A stretch of 25,876 nt of DNA from an uncultured Clostridia bacterium (GCA_934167095.1 CAKPKE010000016.1:1-25876), one strand, 5' to 3'; counted from the first letter of the stretch, positions 7,706 to 15,928 are shown. Numbers and translations are program-made. Notes: generated by a model not told the origin, from the letters alone.

Positions 7706-7734
7706 ATTATACCACGTTTTGTTCCGATGGTCAA
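7706..7734 (-). promoter_or_regulatory. Promoter of the HExxH protein gene
   Basis: Minus strand TTGACC (7734-7729), 17 bp, TATAAT (7711-7706) with TG one base before the -10. This is near-consensus and about 45 nt upstream of the ATG. Confidence 0.8.
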
Positions 7735-7815
7735 CATAATCAATATCAATGTAAATTCCAACATCTATTAAAAAATCTGAAGCAGAAAAATATCTTCTCT
7801 AAAAATTGTAATTTC

Positions 7816-8424
7816 TTACTTGCTTAAAGTCTTTCTTTGCCAACTTTTCTCATTACATTTTGGACATTTCATATATCGGGTAGTTCCAGAGTGCATTGCA
7901 AAATATACTTGGCTATATTTTGGTACATATTTATGATGGCATTTTTGACATTCATAATAACCTGTTTCTGTTTCTATTTTTAATGCAAATGAAACACCTA
8001 TTATTAAAAGAACAAATGCTAATATAAACAATACTATTTTCGCTATATTATTCTCTACTAAAAATGATGTAACAAAAATTAGTATTAAGAAAGATATTGT
8101 CGAACTAAATCCAATCACATTTTCATACATCATTAATTTTTTATTTTGCATTTCTTCCTTTTGTGCCATTTCTAATAATGTTTTTTCTGCTACTTCATTA
8201 TAATTATTCATTTCAATCAACTCCCCACTTAATAATTCATTTACACTTATTTTAAGTTCATTACATAAATCAAGCATTATTGATGAATCAGGCATTCCTT
8301 TTCCGTTTTCCCATTTAGATATAGCTCTATCTGTAATGTTTAATTTTTCTGCAAGCTGCATTTGAGTTAAATTATTCTTTTTTCTACATTCAGCTATAAA
8401 TTTTCCTATTTTAATCTGATTCAT
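7816..8424 (-). CDS. XRE-family regulator with membrane segments and C-terminal zinc ribbon
   Basis: 202 residues in three parts. First comes a textbook HTH (IGKFIAECRKKNNLTQMQLAEKL, DRAISKWENGKGMPD, about 5-60). Then two adjacent membrane helices (about 103-147). Last is a zinc ribbon with CQKC and CPKC pairs. DNA binding on the cytosolic side with membrane tethering suggests a regulator sensing envelope state. ATG 8424 is set by AAGGAGGT with eight-base spacing; an earlier in-frame start at 8442 has none. It is transcribed alone or after the tag gene, from which a perfect inverted repeat separates it. Targets are unknown. Confidence 0.85.
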   Translation of the reverse strand: MNQIKIGKFIAECRKKNNLTQMQLAEKLNITDRAISKWENGKGMPDSSIMLDLCNELKISVNELLSGELIEMNNYNEVAEKTLLEMAQKEEMQNKKLMMYENVIGFSSTISFLILIFVTSFLVENNIAKIVLFILAFVLLIIGVSFALKIETETGYYECQKCHHKYVPKYSQVYFAMHSGTTRYMKCPKCNEKSWQRKTLSK

Positions 8425-8478
8425 ATATTTTACCTCCTTCAATTTAAGTGTAAATTAGTATTTAAAAAAAGTACACAT

Positions 8479-8520
8479 ACTAATCGTTGAGTGGGGTATT
8501 TTTCTTTATCAACGATTAGT
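8479..8520 (-). terminator. 12-bp perfect inverted repeat: terminator of ogt-tag and/or operator
   Basis: ACTAATCGTTGA (8479-8490) and TCAACGATTAGT (8509-8520) pair perfectly around an 18-nt loop. On the minus strand a T run follows some ten bases later, fitting a terminator after tag. It is also about 55 bp upstream of the XRE gene start, so it could alternatively be its operator. Confidence 0.6.
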
Positions 8521-8561
8521 TGAATTGTTATAATTTGTGCGATAACTTGTAAGTTATTGCT

Positions 8562-9103
8562 CTAATTCTTCTTATACAAATAACACTCTTTATCGTGTGA
8601 ATAGATTATCCCTATTGCTTGTAGATAAGAATATATAATTGTACTTCCTACAAATTTCATACCTCTTTTTTGTAAATCTTTTGAAATTTCATTAGATAAC
8701 TTATTTGTTGTTTTATCTATTTCATAAATTATTTTATCGAAAGTAAAATGTTTTAAATAATTATAAAAACTGCCATATTCATTTACTATTTCTTTGAAAA
8801 TTTTGCTATTATTGATACTAGCATTTATTTTTAATTTATTTCTTATAATATCCTTATTAGCAATTAGTTCATCTATTTTTTTGTTATCATAACCCAATAC
8901 TTTTTCTATATCAAAATTATCATAAGCTTTTTTAAAACTTTCTCTTTTATTTAAAATACACTCCCAAGATAAACCAGCTTGAAATGATTCCAAATTAGCA
9001 TTTCATATAAATATTTATCATCAAAATTAGGCTTGCACCATTCATTATCGTGATATTCTATATATTTAGGATTTTTGAGATTACACCATTTACATCTTGT
9101 CAT
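8562..9103 (-). pseudogene. tag: DNA-3-methyladenine glycosylase I, single frameshift
   Basis: Base-excision repair glycosylase removing 3-methyladenine. The frame from ATG 9103 gives MTRCKWCNLKNPKYIEYHDN and on to YLYEML. It then breaks near 8992-8996, where one T is missing in a T run, and resumes as ESFQAGLSWECIL through the end. Restored, it would be about 180 residues, the family norm. The zinc ligands are all present (Cys4, the His of YHD, and His and Cys of SHDKEC), as is the Glu of ESFQAGLSW. The ATG overlaps the ogt stop (ATGA), so the two form a repair operon. The frameshift is either real inactivation or an assembly error in a homopolymer. Confidence 0.88.
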
Positions 9104-9639
9104 AATGCAGTACCTCGTTTTGGAATAAAATATTTTGACATATCAATCCCTTCCAATTTTAATAATTCTACTTTATTATTTATTCCTCCACCATATCCTG
9201 TAAGACTACCATTAGTCCCAACTACTCTATGGCAAGGAACAATAATACAAATAGGATTCCAACCAACAGCTCCACCAACTGCTTGACTAGACATTTTTTC
9301 TATATTTCTATTTTTAGCTATTATTTTAGAAATATCGTTGTAAGTTAATAATTTCCCATATTCAATAGTATTCATTATATCTACAACTTCTTTTCTAAAA
9401 GTTGTTAAGTTATTTATTTTATATTTAGGTGTAAAATCAGGATTTTTTCCACTAAAATATATATCAAGCCATCTGGATACTTCTTTAAATATTGGAAGTT
9501 CTTTTTCTTCACAATTTAATTCGTGTTTTGATGTATCTCTTGAATCTTCAAACCATAGTCCTGTTAAAAACTCTCCATCACTATTCATTATCATATTTGA
9601 AAATTGTTTTGGTGTTTTATAAGTGTATTTGTATATCAT
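9100..9639 (-). CDS. ogt: Methylated-DNA--protein-cysteine methyltransferase
   Basis: Suicide repair protein that moves the methyl group of O6-methylguanine in DNA to its own cysteine. The active site is PCHRV with Cys136. Upstream, AVGGAVGWNPICIIVPCHR and downstream LTGYGGGINNKVELLKLEG match the family exactly. The RNase H-like N-terminal domain (1-80) is present, and 179 residues is a typical length. ATG 9639 follows TTGGAG with six-base spacing. It is translationally coupled to tag through an ATGA overlap, giving an alkylation-damage operon with one enzyme for each major lesion. Confidence 0.95.
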   Translation of the reverse strand: MIYKYTYKTPKQFSNMIMNSDGEFLTGLWFEDSRDTSKHELNCEEKELPIFKEVSRWLDIYFSGKNPDFTPKYKINNLTTFRKEVVDIMNTIEYGKLLTYNDISKIIAKNRNIEKMSSQAVGGAVGWNPICIIVPCHRVVGTNGSLTGYGGGINNKVELLKLEGIDMSKYFIPKRGTAL

Positions 9640-9734
9640 CTATTACTCCAATCTAAACAAAAAAATTACTATTTTTTATTGTCAGCCATTTTTTATTCCT
9701 ACATATTAATAAAGCGAAGTTCACTTTTAAGTTA

Positions 9735-11024
9735 TTATTTATTTATTTCATATCTTGTACTTGGCCCGTTTCCGATTTTAATCAAAACACCATTTTCAAC
9801 TAATTTATTTAATATTGTTGAGGTAGTTGTCTTTTCTTTATTAATTAGTGCTTGAGCATTAATCCTTGTTATAGAGCCATTTTTTTCAATATATTTTATA
9901 ATTATATCCATATCACCTTTACTATTATTTTGTATAGCAACATTATTCAATGATATTTTAGGTAATTTTACAACAAATGCTGACGGTAATACATCTATCT
10001 CGAAATTTAATCCAATTTTATTATAATATGATTTTACTCTTCTTAATCCACTTCCTATTGCTTCTACCCTCTTTATTCTCATAAAAATAGATTGTAAGTA
10101 AGGATTTCTTGAAGTTGATAGACCGGCTAGTATATCATCAAGTGTTATGTTTCCATATAAAGATCCAAAACTAATAACTTCTATTCCATTATTTTTATAT
10201 AAATTAAGTATATTAGATGTTAACGTTCCATAATCTCTGTGTATAAGAGAATTTAGCACAATTTCTCTTAAAATAAATTCTGGATATTCTTCAATATCTT
10301 CTCTAACACTCGTATTAATCAATCCATATGTTGCTGTATTATTATTTTAAATAATCAATTATAGTATCATAAATTTCCAAGATTGATCCTTTAAATTCTT
10401 TTCTATCTAAAAAATTATTCTTTTCATTTGATTGATACACAGCTAACTTAAATGTAAATGGATTTTGATCAGAAAACAATAATCCTAAGTTTGTATATTT
10501 TTGATTCGCAGTAAAATGCAAATTTTCTTTTATATTATTTTCATTTATATTAATATTATTTTCTTCTAAGGCTTTACTAATATAATCAAAAGTTAATTCT
10601 TGATTACTTGAAATTGATGTTTCAAATGATAAGCTACTATTTTTTATTATCAATTGTTTTACTGTTTCTTCTGTTGCAGGAATCGAGCAAGAGCCAGTTC
10701 TTAAGTATGTTCCTTTTACAATTCCTTTTTCTTTAAGATAATAAATATCAATTCCTTTTGAAACTTTTATAATAATATATTCTTTATCTTCAATTTTTCC
10801 TGTATTTATTGAAACGAAAATTCTAGCATCTGGATATATATTTGTTCGTATTCCATTAGAAATCTTTTCTTCAATGTCTTTACAATTATCCACTCCTATT
10901 AAATTTCCATTATCATCATATCCAATATATATAGTTCCAGAATTTGTGTTCAAAAAAGCTATGATCTCTTTATATATTTTTCTGTATAGTTTTCTTTAAA
11001 TTCTATTGATTCATTCTCATTCAT
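9735..11024 (-). pseudogene. AlbA_2 (Schlafen-type) / GHKL ATP-binding protein, two frameshifts
   Basis: From ATG 11024 (GGAGGTA eight bases ahead) the reading is MNENESIEFKENYTEKYIK. It shifts near 10969-10971 (one A missing) into EIIAFLNTNSGTIYIGYDD, the classic AlbA_2 start. It shifts again near 10345-10348 (one extra A) into INTSVREDIEEYPEF, REIVLNSLIHRDYG and GSGLRRV, the GHKL-like ATPase end, with a winged-helix tail (TRINAQALINKEKTTTSTIL). Repaired, it would be about 430 residues. Such proteins are annotated as putative transcriptional regulators or RecG-like. Direct repeats at 11041-11082 lie in its leader. Both breaks are in A runs, so sequencing error must be excluded. Confidence 0.82.
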
Positions 11025-11040
11025 GCTGCTTACCTCCATC

Positions 11041-11082
11041 TTCAATCGTTCAATCGTTCAAAATATCGTTCAATCGTTCAAG
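11041..11082. repeat. Tandem 8-bp repeats in the leader of the AlbA_2 gene (probable operator)
   Basis: CAATCGTT occurs at 11043-11050, 11051-11058 and 11071-11078, plus a broken copy at 11059-11070. On the gene's strand this reads TTGAACGATTGAACGAT twice. The array starts right at the predicted transcription start and ends next to the ribosome site, a good position for a repressor binding array. Confidence 0.6.
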
Positions 11083-11085
11083 CAT

Positions 11086-11115
11086 AGTATAATACTTTTA
11101 TTATAAATTATACAA
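11086..11115 (-). promoter_or_regulatory. Likely promoter of the AlbA_2 gene
   Basis: Minus strand TTGTAT (11115-11110), 18 bp, TATACT (11091-11086). The predicted start falls at the edge of the 8-bp repeats. Confidence 0.5.
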
Positions 11116-11352
11116 GATATATTTTAAAATTTTACACTTTTCCATATCTACTTCTACCTCTCTTCTATTGTTTATTTATGTGTGCAACAAAAAGAGATAT
11201 TGATTAAATTCAACACCTCATAATTTTTTTATTATTTGATTTTTGTAATATTTGCTAAAGTATTTTGATTTACTTATTGTAATTTATTGTTGTCATACCC
11301 ATTTTTAATAATATTTATTAGTTGAAAAATCAACATTTTTTTCTCATTTCCA
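11116..11352. other. AT-rich gap with one small hairpin
   Basis: No gene could be supported. A small hairpin GTTGA/TCAAC (11321-11334) is followed by ATTTTTTT on the plus strand and might be a weak terminator for an unseen plus-strand transcript. Short open stretches on the minus strand are interrupted repeatedly and match nothing I know. Confidence 0.4.
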
Positions 11353-11652
11353 TTACCTATATACCAACATTCCACCCATTTGTTCTTCAGGTACAAAGTA
11401 AAAAACTCTATTTTCCATATATTCATCTAAAAATTGTCCTCCACTTTTATTTGATGTATCTGCAGTCTTGCTAAAACCTACTTTATTAGGAATATGTTGT
11501 ACTATTGTATATTATGTATCTGTAAATAAAATCCTTAACATTTCAAAACAAGATGCAAATGGATTCCATACACTAGATTTTAATATAAAAAAATAGTAGT
11601 TCTTAATAAGATTACACCACCTATTGCAATTATTATAATAATTTCTTTTCAT
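11353..11652 (-). pseudogene. Broken small membrane-anchored protein gene
   Basis: ATG 11652 follows GAGGAGAG. A hydrophobic segment EIIIIIAIGGVILLRTTIF is readable only one frame off the ATG. Then in the ATG frame come SSVWNPFASCFEMLRILFTD, a TAA at 11514-11512, YTIVQHIPNKVGFSKTADTS, and GGQFLDEYMENRVFYFVPEE ending MLVYR. Together this is one coherent protein of about 100 residues with an N-terminal membrane anchor. It is disabled by frameshifts near the start and after the anchor, and by one nonsense codon. The family is not identified. Confidence 0.6.
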
Positions 11653-11808
11653 AAAATAAATCTCTCCTCTAATTACTTACACATTTTTTACTTTAATAAA
11701 ATTATCATAAGTTTTAATTTTCAACAAGCAATTAGCCTATATTTTAAATTTACAAATTTCATTTATTTTTACAATTTTTTGTAATAAATTATTATAGTTG
11801 AAAAAACT

Positions 11809-11842
11809 AAATAAAACCTCTTTGATATCAGAGGTTTTATTT
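11809..11842. terminator. Bidirectional terminator below the lectin-amidase operon
   Basis: AAATAAAACCTCT (11809-11821) pairs perfectly with AGAGGTTTTATTT (11830-11842), with T-rich sequence on both sides. It ends the 11890-13680 operon. Confidence 0.8.
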
Positions 11843-11889
11843 ATATACTTTTTTGATATATTCTAGCTGTATTTAATTTGGTGTATTTT

Positions 11890-12438
11890 TTAGTTGGCGA
11901 TTAAAATTTCATCAAATTTTAATTGCATTGCAGAGTTTTCTTTTATGAATGCTGATTGTTCATCTAGGAATTCTTTTAAGATATCTTTTTCTGCATTTGT
12001 AATATTTTTATTCTTTATAATATCTATTATTAAATCAAATAATTCTTCTGTATATGGTTGTGTATATAATTCACTAAGAGACATTTTGTCTGCATTTTCT
12101 TCTATTTTAACTGAAATCTCTTTATATTTATCTGCATAAAATCTATTTATTATTTCTTCCATTGTATTTCTATTACTATTTACTTCATTTTCTTTTTCAG
12201 TATACTTATTTATTAAGCTTATATCTTCAGAATCATTATTATTTAAAGATGAATATGTTATTTCATCTGAATTCTGATTGTTTATCCAATTTTCTTTTTC
12301 TTGACTTCTTTGTTCATCAAATTCTTCTTTTGATACTACTCTTTCTACAGCTATGCCAATATTTCTTGTAGCCAAAACAGTTATCGGAATTATTAACATA
12401 CCAATAATTGACAACACTAATATTCTTTTTTTATTCAT
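11890..12438 (-). CDS. Exported protein of unknown function, coupled to the lectin-amidase
   Basis: 182 residues: a positively charged start and hydrophobic segment (MNKKRILVLSIIGMLIIPITVLA, given here only as its limits 1-22) act as signal peptide or anchor. A long acidic, Asn- and Glu-rich, probably helical domain follows with no Cys. I do not recognise the family. ATG 12438 is preferred over 12441 because GGGG at 12446-12449 has better spacing. The ribosome site lies within the 15 bases after the amidase stop, so translation is probably coupled and the two proteins likely act together outside the cell, for example as an enzyme and its partner or inhibitor. Confidence 0.75.
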   Translation of the reverse strand: MNKKRILVLSIIGMLIIPITVLATRNIGIAVERVVSKEEFDEQRSQEKENWINNQNSDEITYSSLNNNDSEDISLINKYTEKENEVNSNRNTMEEIINRFYADKYKEISVKIEENADKMSLSELYTQPYTEELFDLIIDIIKNKNITNAEKDILKEFLDEQSAFIKENSAMQLKFDEILIAN

Positions 12439-12453
12439 CATTACACCCCTTTT

Positions 12454-13680
12454 CTATATTGAGAAAAATACCATATATGGATTTTTTCCATTATCTTTAT
12501 ACTCTTGACATATTTGAAGTAAATTTTTATTTATTCGTGAATTTGAATGGTATGTTAATGCAAAGCTGTTATTTCCATTATATGAATTATAAGCCGTAAT
12601 AAACATAGTATGTTCTGATTCTGCTAAAAATCCAAGTCTGTTAACAGCTATTTGTATTACATCTCCTTTATAATAATTTTTATTAAATATTTCATCTGGA
12701 TGTTCTAAAATATAATTAACTGTATATGCTTCTGGTTTTGTTTTAGTTCTCCAATAATCTCCAAATTCTTTCGCATTAACCCAAGGGCTTGTATTGGGTT
12801 GACACATTTCCCATGTATTATCCAATTCTGTTACATTAGTAGGTTGATTTGTATCAAAATTTTTTCTGTATATCTTCCAATTTCCATCATAATGTATTCC
12901 TGAAGCCAGTAAACACTGAGAAACAAAATTAGCGCAATCAGCTGTCTTTCCTGCAAATGTTGTTAAATTTGGATATGCTGTTACATATTGTTCATAATTA
13001 GTTGTTGCATATCTAATACCAAAATCTATGTTTCTGTTTACGGGTTCTAGAATCCATGCTTCATTTACATGAGCTTGAAATGTGTATTGATCTACATTTC
13101 TTCCTTGATCACATGTTGGTCCATTTAAAACAACTGCCTTATCATAATTACTACATTTAGTAAATAATACATATGTATCAAAATTCGTTCTTCCTATAGA
13201 AAATTTTTGTGCATCTGTTCCATTAGGTGTCCATATTTGAACATTAGCATAATTATCTCCAGAACCATCACTAATATCCAGAGCATATCTATATGTACCA
13301 TCATTTCCCAATGGTGTATATATAGAATAAGTTCCATCACCATAAGAATGTATGTACCATTGTTGTGATTGAGTTCCATTATATTTATATTGCCATACGT
13401 TCGTACCATTGGCAGCAACGCCTCCTTGAACATCTAAATATTGTCCTGTTGCCATATTTTTTATATAGTATGTTCTTCCACCTAATTCTGCAATATTTGA
13501 TTGTAATGATCTTGTAGAAATATTCTCTGTACTTACATTTTCGATAATCATATCATTATCAATTATCTCATTATTACAATTACTAGCTTGGCTCTTACTT
13601 GAAGTGATTAATGATGTCAATAAAATTGCTAACACAACTGAAGTAGAAATTTTTTTAGTTATTTTTAAACTTTTTTTCAT
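12454..13680 (-). CDS. Secreted ricin-B-type lectin with amidase (Amidase_6) domain
   Basis: 408 residues. Order: signal peptide (1-33), linker, one beta-trefoil carbohydrate-binding domain (about 65-212) with QQWYI and related Q-x-W/F motifs, then a cysteine amidase domain (about 218-408). The catalytic Cys is in DCANFVSQCL (Cys249). His357 in SEHTMF and His378 in TYHSNS are candidate partners. The domain matches the Amidase_6 type found on cell-wall or glycan-targeted enzymes of Firmicutes. The ribosome site GAGGA precedes ATG 13680. It probably cleaves peptidoglycan peptide or a host glycoconjugate amide after binding sugar; the substrate is not shown by sequence. First gene of a two-gene operon. 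Confidence 0.85.
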   Translation of the reverse strand: MKKSLKITKKISTSVVLAILLTSLITSSKSQASNCNNEIIDNDMIIENVSTENISTRSLQSNIAELGGRTYYIKNMATGQYLDVQGGVAANGTNVWQYKYNGTQSQQWYIHSYGDGTYSIYTPLGNDGTYRYALDISDGSGDNYANVQIWTPNGTDAQKFSIGRTNFDTYVLFTKCSNYDKAVVLNGPTCDQGRNVDQYTFQAHVNEAWILEPVNRNIDFGIRYATTNYEQYVTAYPNLTTFAGKTADCANFVSQCLLASGIHYDGNWKIYRKNFDTNQPTNVTELDNTWEMCQPNTSPWVNAKEFGDYWRTKTKPEAYTVNYILEHPDEIFNKNYYKGDVIQIAVNRLGFLAESEHTMFITAYNSYNGNNSFALTYHSNSRINKNLLQICQEYKDNGKNPYMVFFSI

Positions 13681-13801
13681 ATAATCCTCACTTTCTTAAA
13701 TATTATTTTAAATTTATATTTAGAAGTTGCCAGCTAATTATAGAATTATATTGTATTAAAAATATTGCTGAATTTTCTATAAAACTCCTATATATATTTA
13801 T

Positions 13802-13830
13802 TTTATATCATAAAATAAGTAATTAGTAAA
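13802..13830 (-). promoter_or_regulatory. Possible promoter of the lectin-amidase operon
   Basis: Minus strand TTTACT (13830-13825), 17 bp, TATAAA (13807-13802), leaving a leader of about 115 nt. In DNA this AT-rich it is only suggestive. Confidence 0.35.
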
Positions 13831-14117
13831 CAACTTTTTTACATTTTTTTACATTTTTATAATATAACTTATTCTTTTATTATGATTCACCCTTTATATA
13901 ATTCTTATAGTGATAAACATTGCATAGGTTTTATATCTAAATGAAGAATAACACATTTGTGAATCTTTTTAATTTATAATTAACTTTATCAATTTTTCAA
14001 TCTTATATTATTGCTATACTTTTTATTTAAAATCAACTTGTAACTATAATATTATTTTTTCATAAGTTCTACTATATAATTATATCACATTTTTAGACCA
14101 AAAAGATGTATGCAAAA
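13831..14117. other. AT-rich gap without recognisable gene
   Basis: Nothing beyond AT-rich sequence could be supported on either strand: no open frame with a ribosome site, no clear hairpin with T run. Confidence 0.5.
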
Positions 14118-14333
14118 CTATCGTAAAATAGTTCTACATACTTCTACTTCATGAATATATATTGTAGTAGTTTCTAATTTATCAACGGTCACCTTTCCAT
14201 TTGCATCATTAGGTATAAATAAGTGTGTTGACTTTATTGAATTCCTCCCATACTTTTAATAATTGACTTATTAGTGACTTTCATCTTTAATTTCTTTTAT
14301 ATTCAATTTTTTATCTCCAATCTTAGCGACAAC
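14118..14333 (-). pseudogene. Heavily decayed gene fragment
   Basis: One minus-strand frame reads VVAKIGDKKLNIKEIKDESH, then three closely spaced stops, then STHLFIPNDANGKVTVDKL and ETTTIYIHEVEVCRTILR ending in TAG at 14120-14118. The two halves stay in the same frame and look like real protein, so a gene inactivated by nonsense mutations is likelier than chance. Family not identified. Confidence 0.45.
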
Positions 14334-14371
14334 TTACTATTTTTACTTATACATTATAAGCTATTGTTTTG

Positions 14372-14860
14372 CTATAATTCTACAACGTTAACTTGATTTC
14401 CATGTTCTTTTATAATATCAATTAAATCTTCAACTTTTAACCATAGTGTTGCTGTATTATCATTCGGATGAACTCCAATTATTTGTTTATCATTAAGAAA
14501 ATCTTTATCCAAATAAAATATTACTTTCAATTTCTTATCATTTAATAAACCTAGTGGAATTACTGATCCTGCAATTAGCTTCATAATATTCATTAAATCT
14601 TGTTCTGAGGCAAAACTTAAACGCCTTGTATTATTTTTATTTTTAAATTCTTTTAAATCAACTCTTTTATTTCCTTTAATAGTTATAAGATAATAATTTC
14701 TTTTATTGTCATCACGAACAAATAAATTTTTCCCATCGTACTCTAGTTATGGTATTTCTATTTCTAATAATTCATCCATATTAAAAACTGCTTTATGTTC
14801 TGTTATTTCAAACCATATATTTTTACTCTTTATATAGTCATAGATTTCTTGTTTGTTCAT
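14372..14860 (-). pseudogene. PrdX/ProX-type prolyl-tRNA editing protein with internal TAA
   Basis: Free-standing tRNA deacylases of this family hydrolyse mischarged aminoacyl-tRNA (for example Ala-tRNA-Pro). From ATG 14860 the frame reads NKQEIYDYIKSKNIWFEIT, EHKAVFNMDELLEIEIP, a TAA at 14749-14747 (codon 38), then YDGKNLFVRDD, KGNKRVDLKEF, SVIPLGLLNDKK, IGVHPNDNTATLWLK and VNVVEL. In relatives the stop position is usually Tyr (IPYPEWDGKN), so one base change of TAT or TAC created the stop. The remaining 162 codons are intact, suggesting a recent event. An internal start near 14593 would give only the C-terminal half, lacking much of the editing domain. Confidence 0.85.
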
Positions 14861-14885
14861 TTTCTCTCACTTTCTAATTCAAATT

Positions 14886-15131
14886 TTAGTCAAATTGAGT
14901 TTGCCATTTTTTATCTTCTTTTAGTTCTTTAAATTTTATAATGCTTTCATCTTCTATTGTATAGTCCCAATCATAAGGTATGCTTCCTTTGGCCTCTACA
15001 ACAACTTCTGCAGTTTTGCTTGTTGCCTTTGCTTGATTTAAATTTGGTTTATTGACAGTTTTTATACCTATAATCATTACAATGATTGCAAGTACTACTA
15101 TTAAAACTCCAATAATTATTTCCTTTTTCAT
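14886..15131 (-). CDS. Short membrane-anchored protein, possibly truncated chagasin-like
   Basis: 81 residues: an N-terminal membrane anchor (about 4-24), a linker, then VVVEAKGSIPYDWDYTIEDE and SIIKFKELKED before an early stop. The Y-x-W-x-Y-T-I-x-D-E-x-I-I-K-F pattern resembles the start of chagasin-type cysteine protease inhibitors (about 100 residues in that domain), most of which is missing here. GGGAGGTG precedes ATG 15131. It ends 25 bases before the broken PrdX-like gene, so a deletion may have removed its 3' part. It could still be a short functional protein. Confidence 0.5.
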   Translation of the reverse strand: MKKEIIIGVLIVVLAIIVMIIGIKTVNKPNLNQAKATSKTAEVVVEAKGSIPYDWDYTIEDESIIKFKELKEDKKWQTQFD

Positions 15132-15302
15132 TATTTTTTCACCTCCCGTTTTTTGTTCTCACTATTATTAACGATTATTGTGAAAAAATCTTACAGTATT
15201 TTCACCTATTTTTATCACTATGCGATATTTTGTGGTGAAAATAAAGTTGTTTATGTTATGAGAATATTTAAAATTTCAGTTGTTTCAATATTTTTCTCAA
15301 AT

Positions 15303-15341
15303 AACCCCCAACAGACAATTCAAGATTATCTGTTGGGGGTT
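15303..15341 (-). terminator. Terminator of the 15361-15789 gene
   Basis: A perfect 13-bp stem, AACCCCCAACAGA (15303-15315) with TCTGTTGGGGGTT (15329-15341), begins 20 bases after the stop. It is one of the strongest hairpins in the window; the T tail is short. Confidence 0.8.
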
Positions 15342-15360
15342 GATTTATTTATGAGTCTTC

Positions 15361-15789
15361 TTAGTCAAAAATATTAGATTTTTTTCCAACATTTAGTCTA
15401 AATAGCCATTTTTCCTCAAATGTTAGACTATCATACAATTTTATGCATCTGCTAAGGTTATCCTCCGTATCCTTAATTCTCGGTATCATCAAAGCTCTTT
15501 CTAGCTCTATCAGTTCTTCATCTTTCTTTCTAAAAGAATAAGAGTGCAAAAACAGCTTTTCCTCCAAAGAATAAAATTTTCGGTTTTTCCTTTTTAATAC
15601 CTCCGCTACCTCATCTTTAGGAATTTTCGTTTTTTGAGCAATTTGCTCACAAATCCAGTCAACAAAGTGATCTACATCTGCTTCGCGAACTTCACAAGCT
15701 ATAAATCTCGCATCTTCAGCGGTTGCATACAAGTCTGACCAGTCTTCTACATGTTTCCAAGGTAAACTCAATAAATCTTCTGCTTTCAT
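15361..15789 (-). CDS. Unknown acidic soluble protein of 142 residues
   Basis: Not recognised. It is predicted all-helical, rich in Glu, Asp and Lys, with Trp and Cys residues in the first half (LPWKHVEDWSDLY, FIACEV, DWICEQ). There is no signal or membrane segment, so it is cytosolic. The ribosome site GAGAGGA lies eight bases before ATG 15789. It is a single-gene unit with an extended -10 promoter at 15900-15928 and a very stable terminator. It looks less AT-rich than its neighbours, like 206-634 and 23156-24088. Confidence 0.75.
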   Translation of the reverse strand: MKAEDLLSLPWKHVEDWSDLYATAEDARFIACEVREADVDHFVDWICEQIAQKTKIPKDEVAEVLKRKNRKFYSLEEKLFLHSYSFRKKDEELIELERALMIPRIKDTEDNLSRCIKLYDSLTFEEKWLFRLNVGKKSNIFD

Positions 15790-15899
15790 GATAATTATCC
15801 TCTCGAAAGCCTTCTTTTATCTTGAAATTATTATCGGACAATAAAAATAACATTGGTACATTTATTATAGTTCGTTGTACCCACGAATATTACGGATGT

Positions 15900-15928
15900 A
15901 TTATATCATAAAAGCAGATAATTTTCAA
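15900..15928 (-). promoter_or_regulatory. Promoter of the 15361-15789 gene, inside the upstream terminator hairpin
   Basis: Minus strand TTGAAA (15928-15923), 17 bp, TATAAT (15905-15900) with TG before the -10. The -35 and spacer lie within the hairpin that ends the hydrolase gene. The leader is about 105 nt. Confidence 0.65.

Noticed and set aside
8562..8993. Short glycosylase starting at TTG 8993
   Set aside because: The missing N-terminal zinc ligands are found just upstream in another frame, so it is a frameshifted full gene.
11041..11082. CRISPR-like array
   Set aside because: Repeats are only 8 bp with no spacers of regular length and no cas genes.
14372..14593. Independent 73-residue gene
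   Set aside because: It is the C-terminal part of the PrdX-like gene, whose 5' part is readable upstream in the same frame.
15153..15377. 74-codon plus-strand open frame
   Set aside because: No ribosome site, odd hydrophobic composition, and it runs through the terminator hairpin of the opposite gene.
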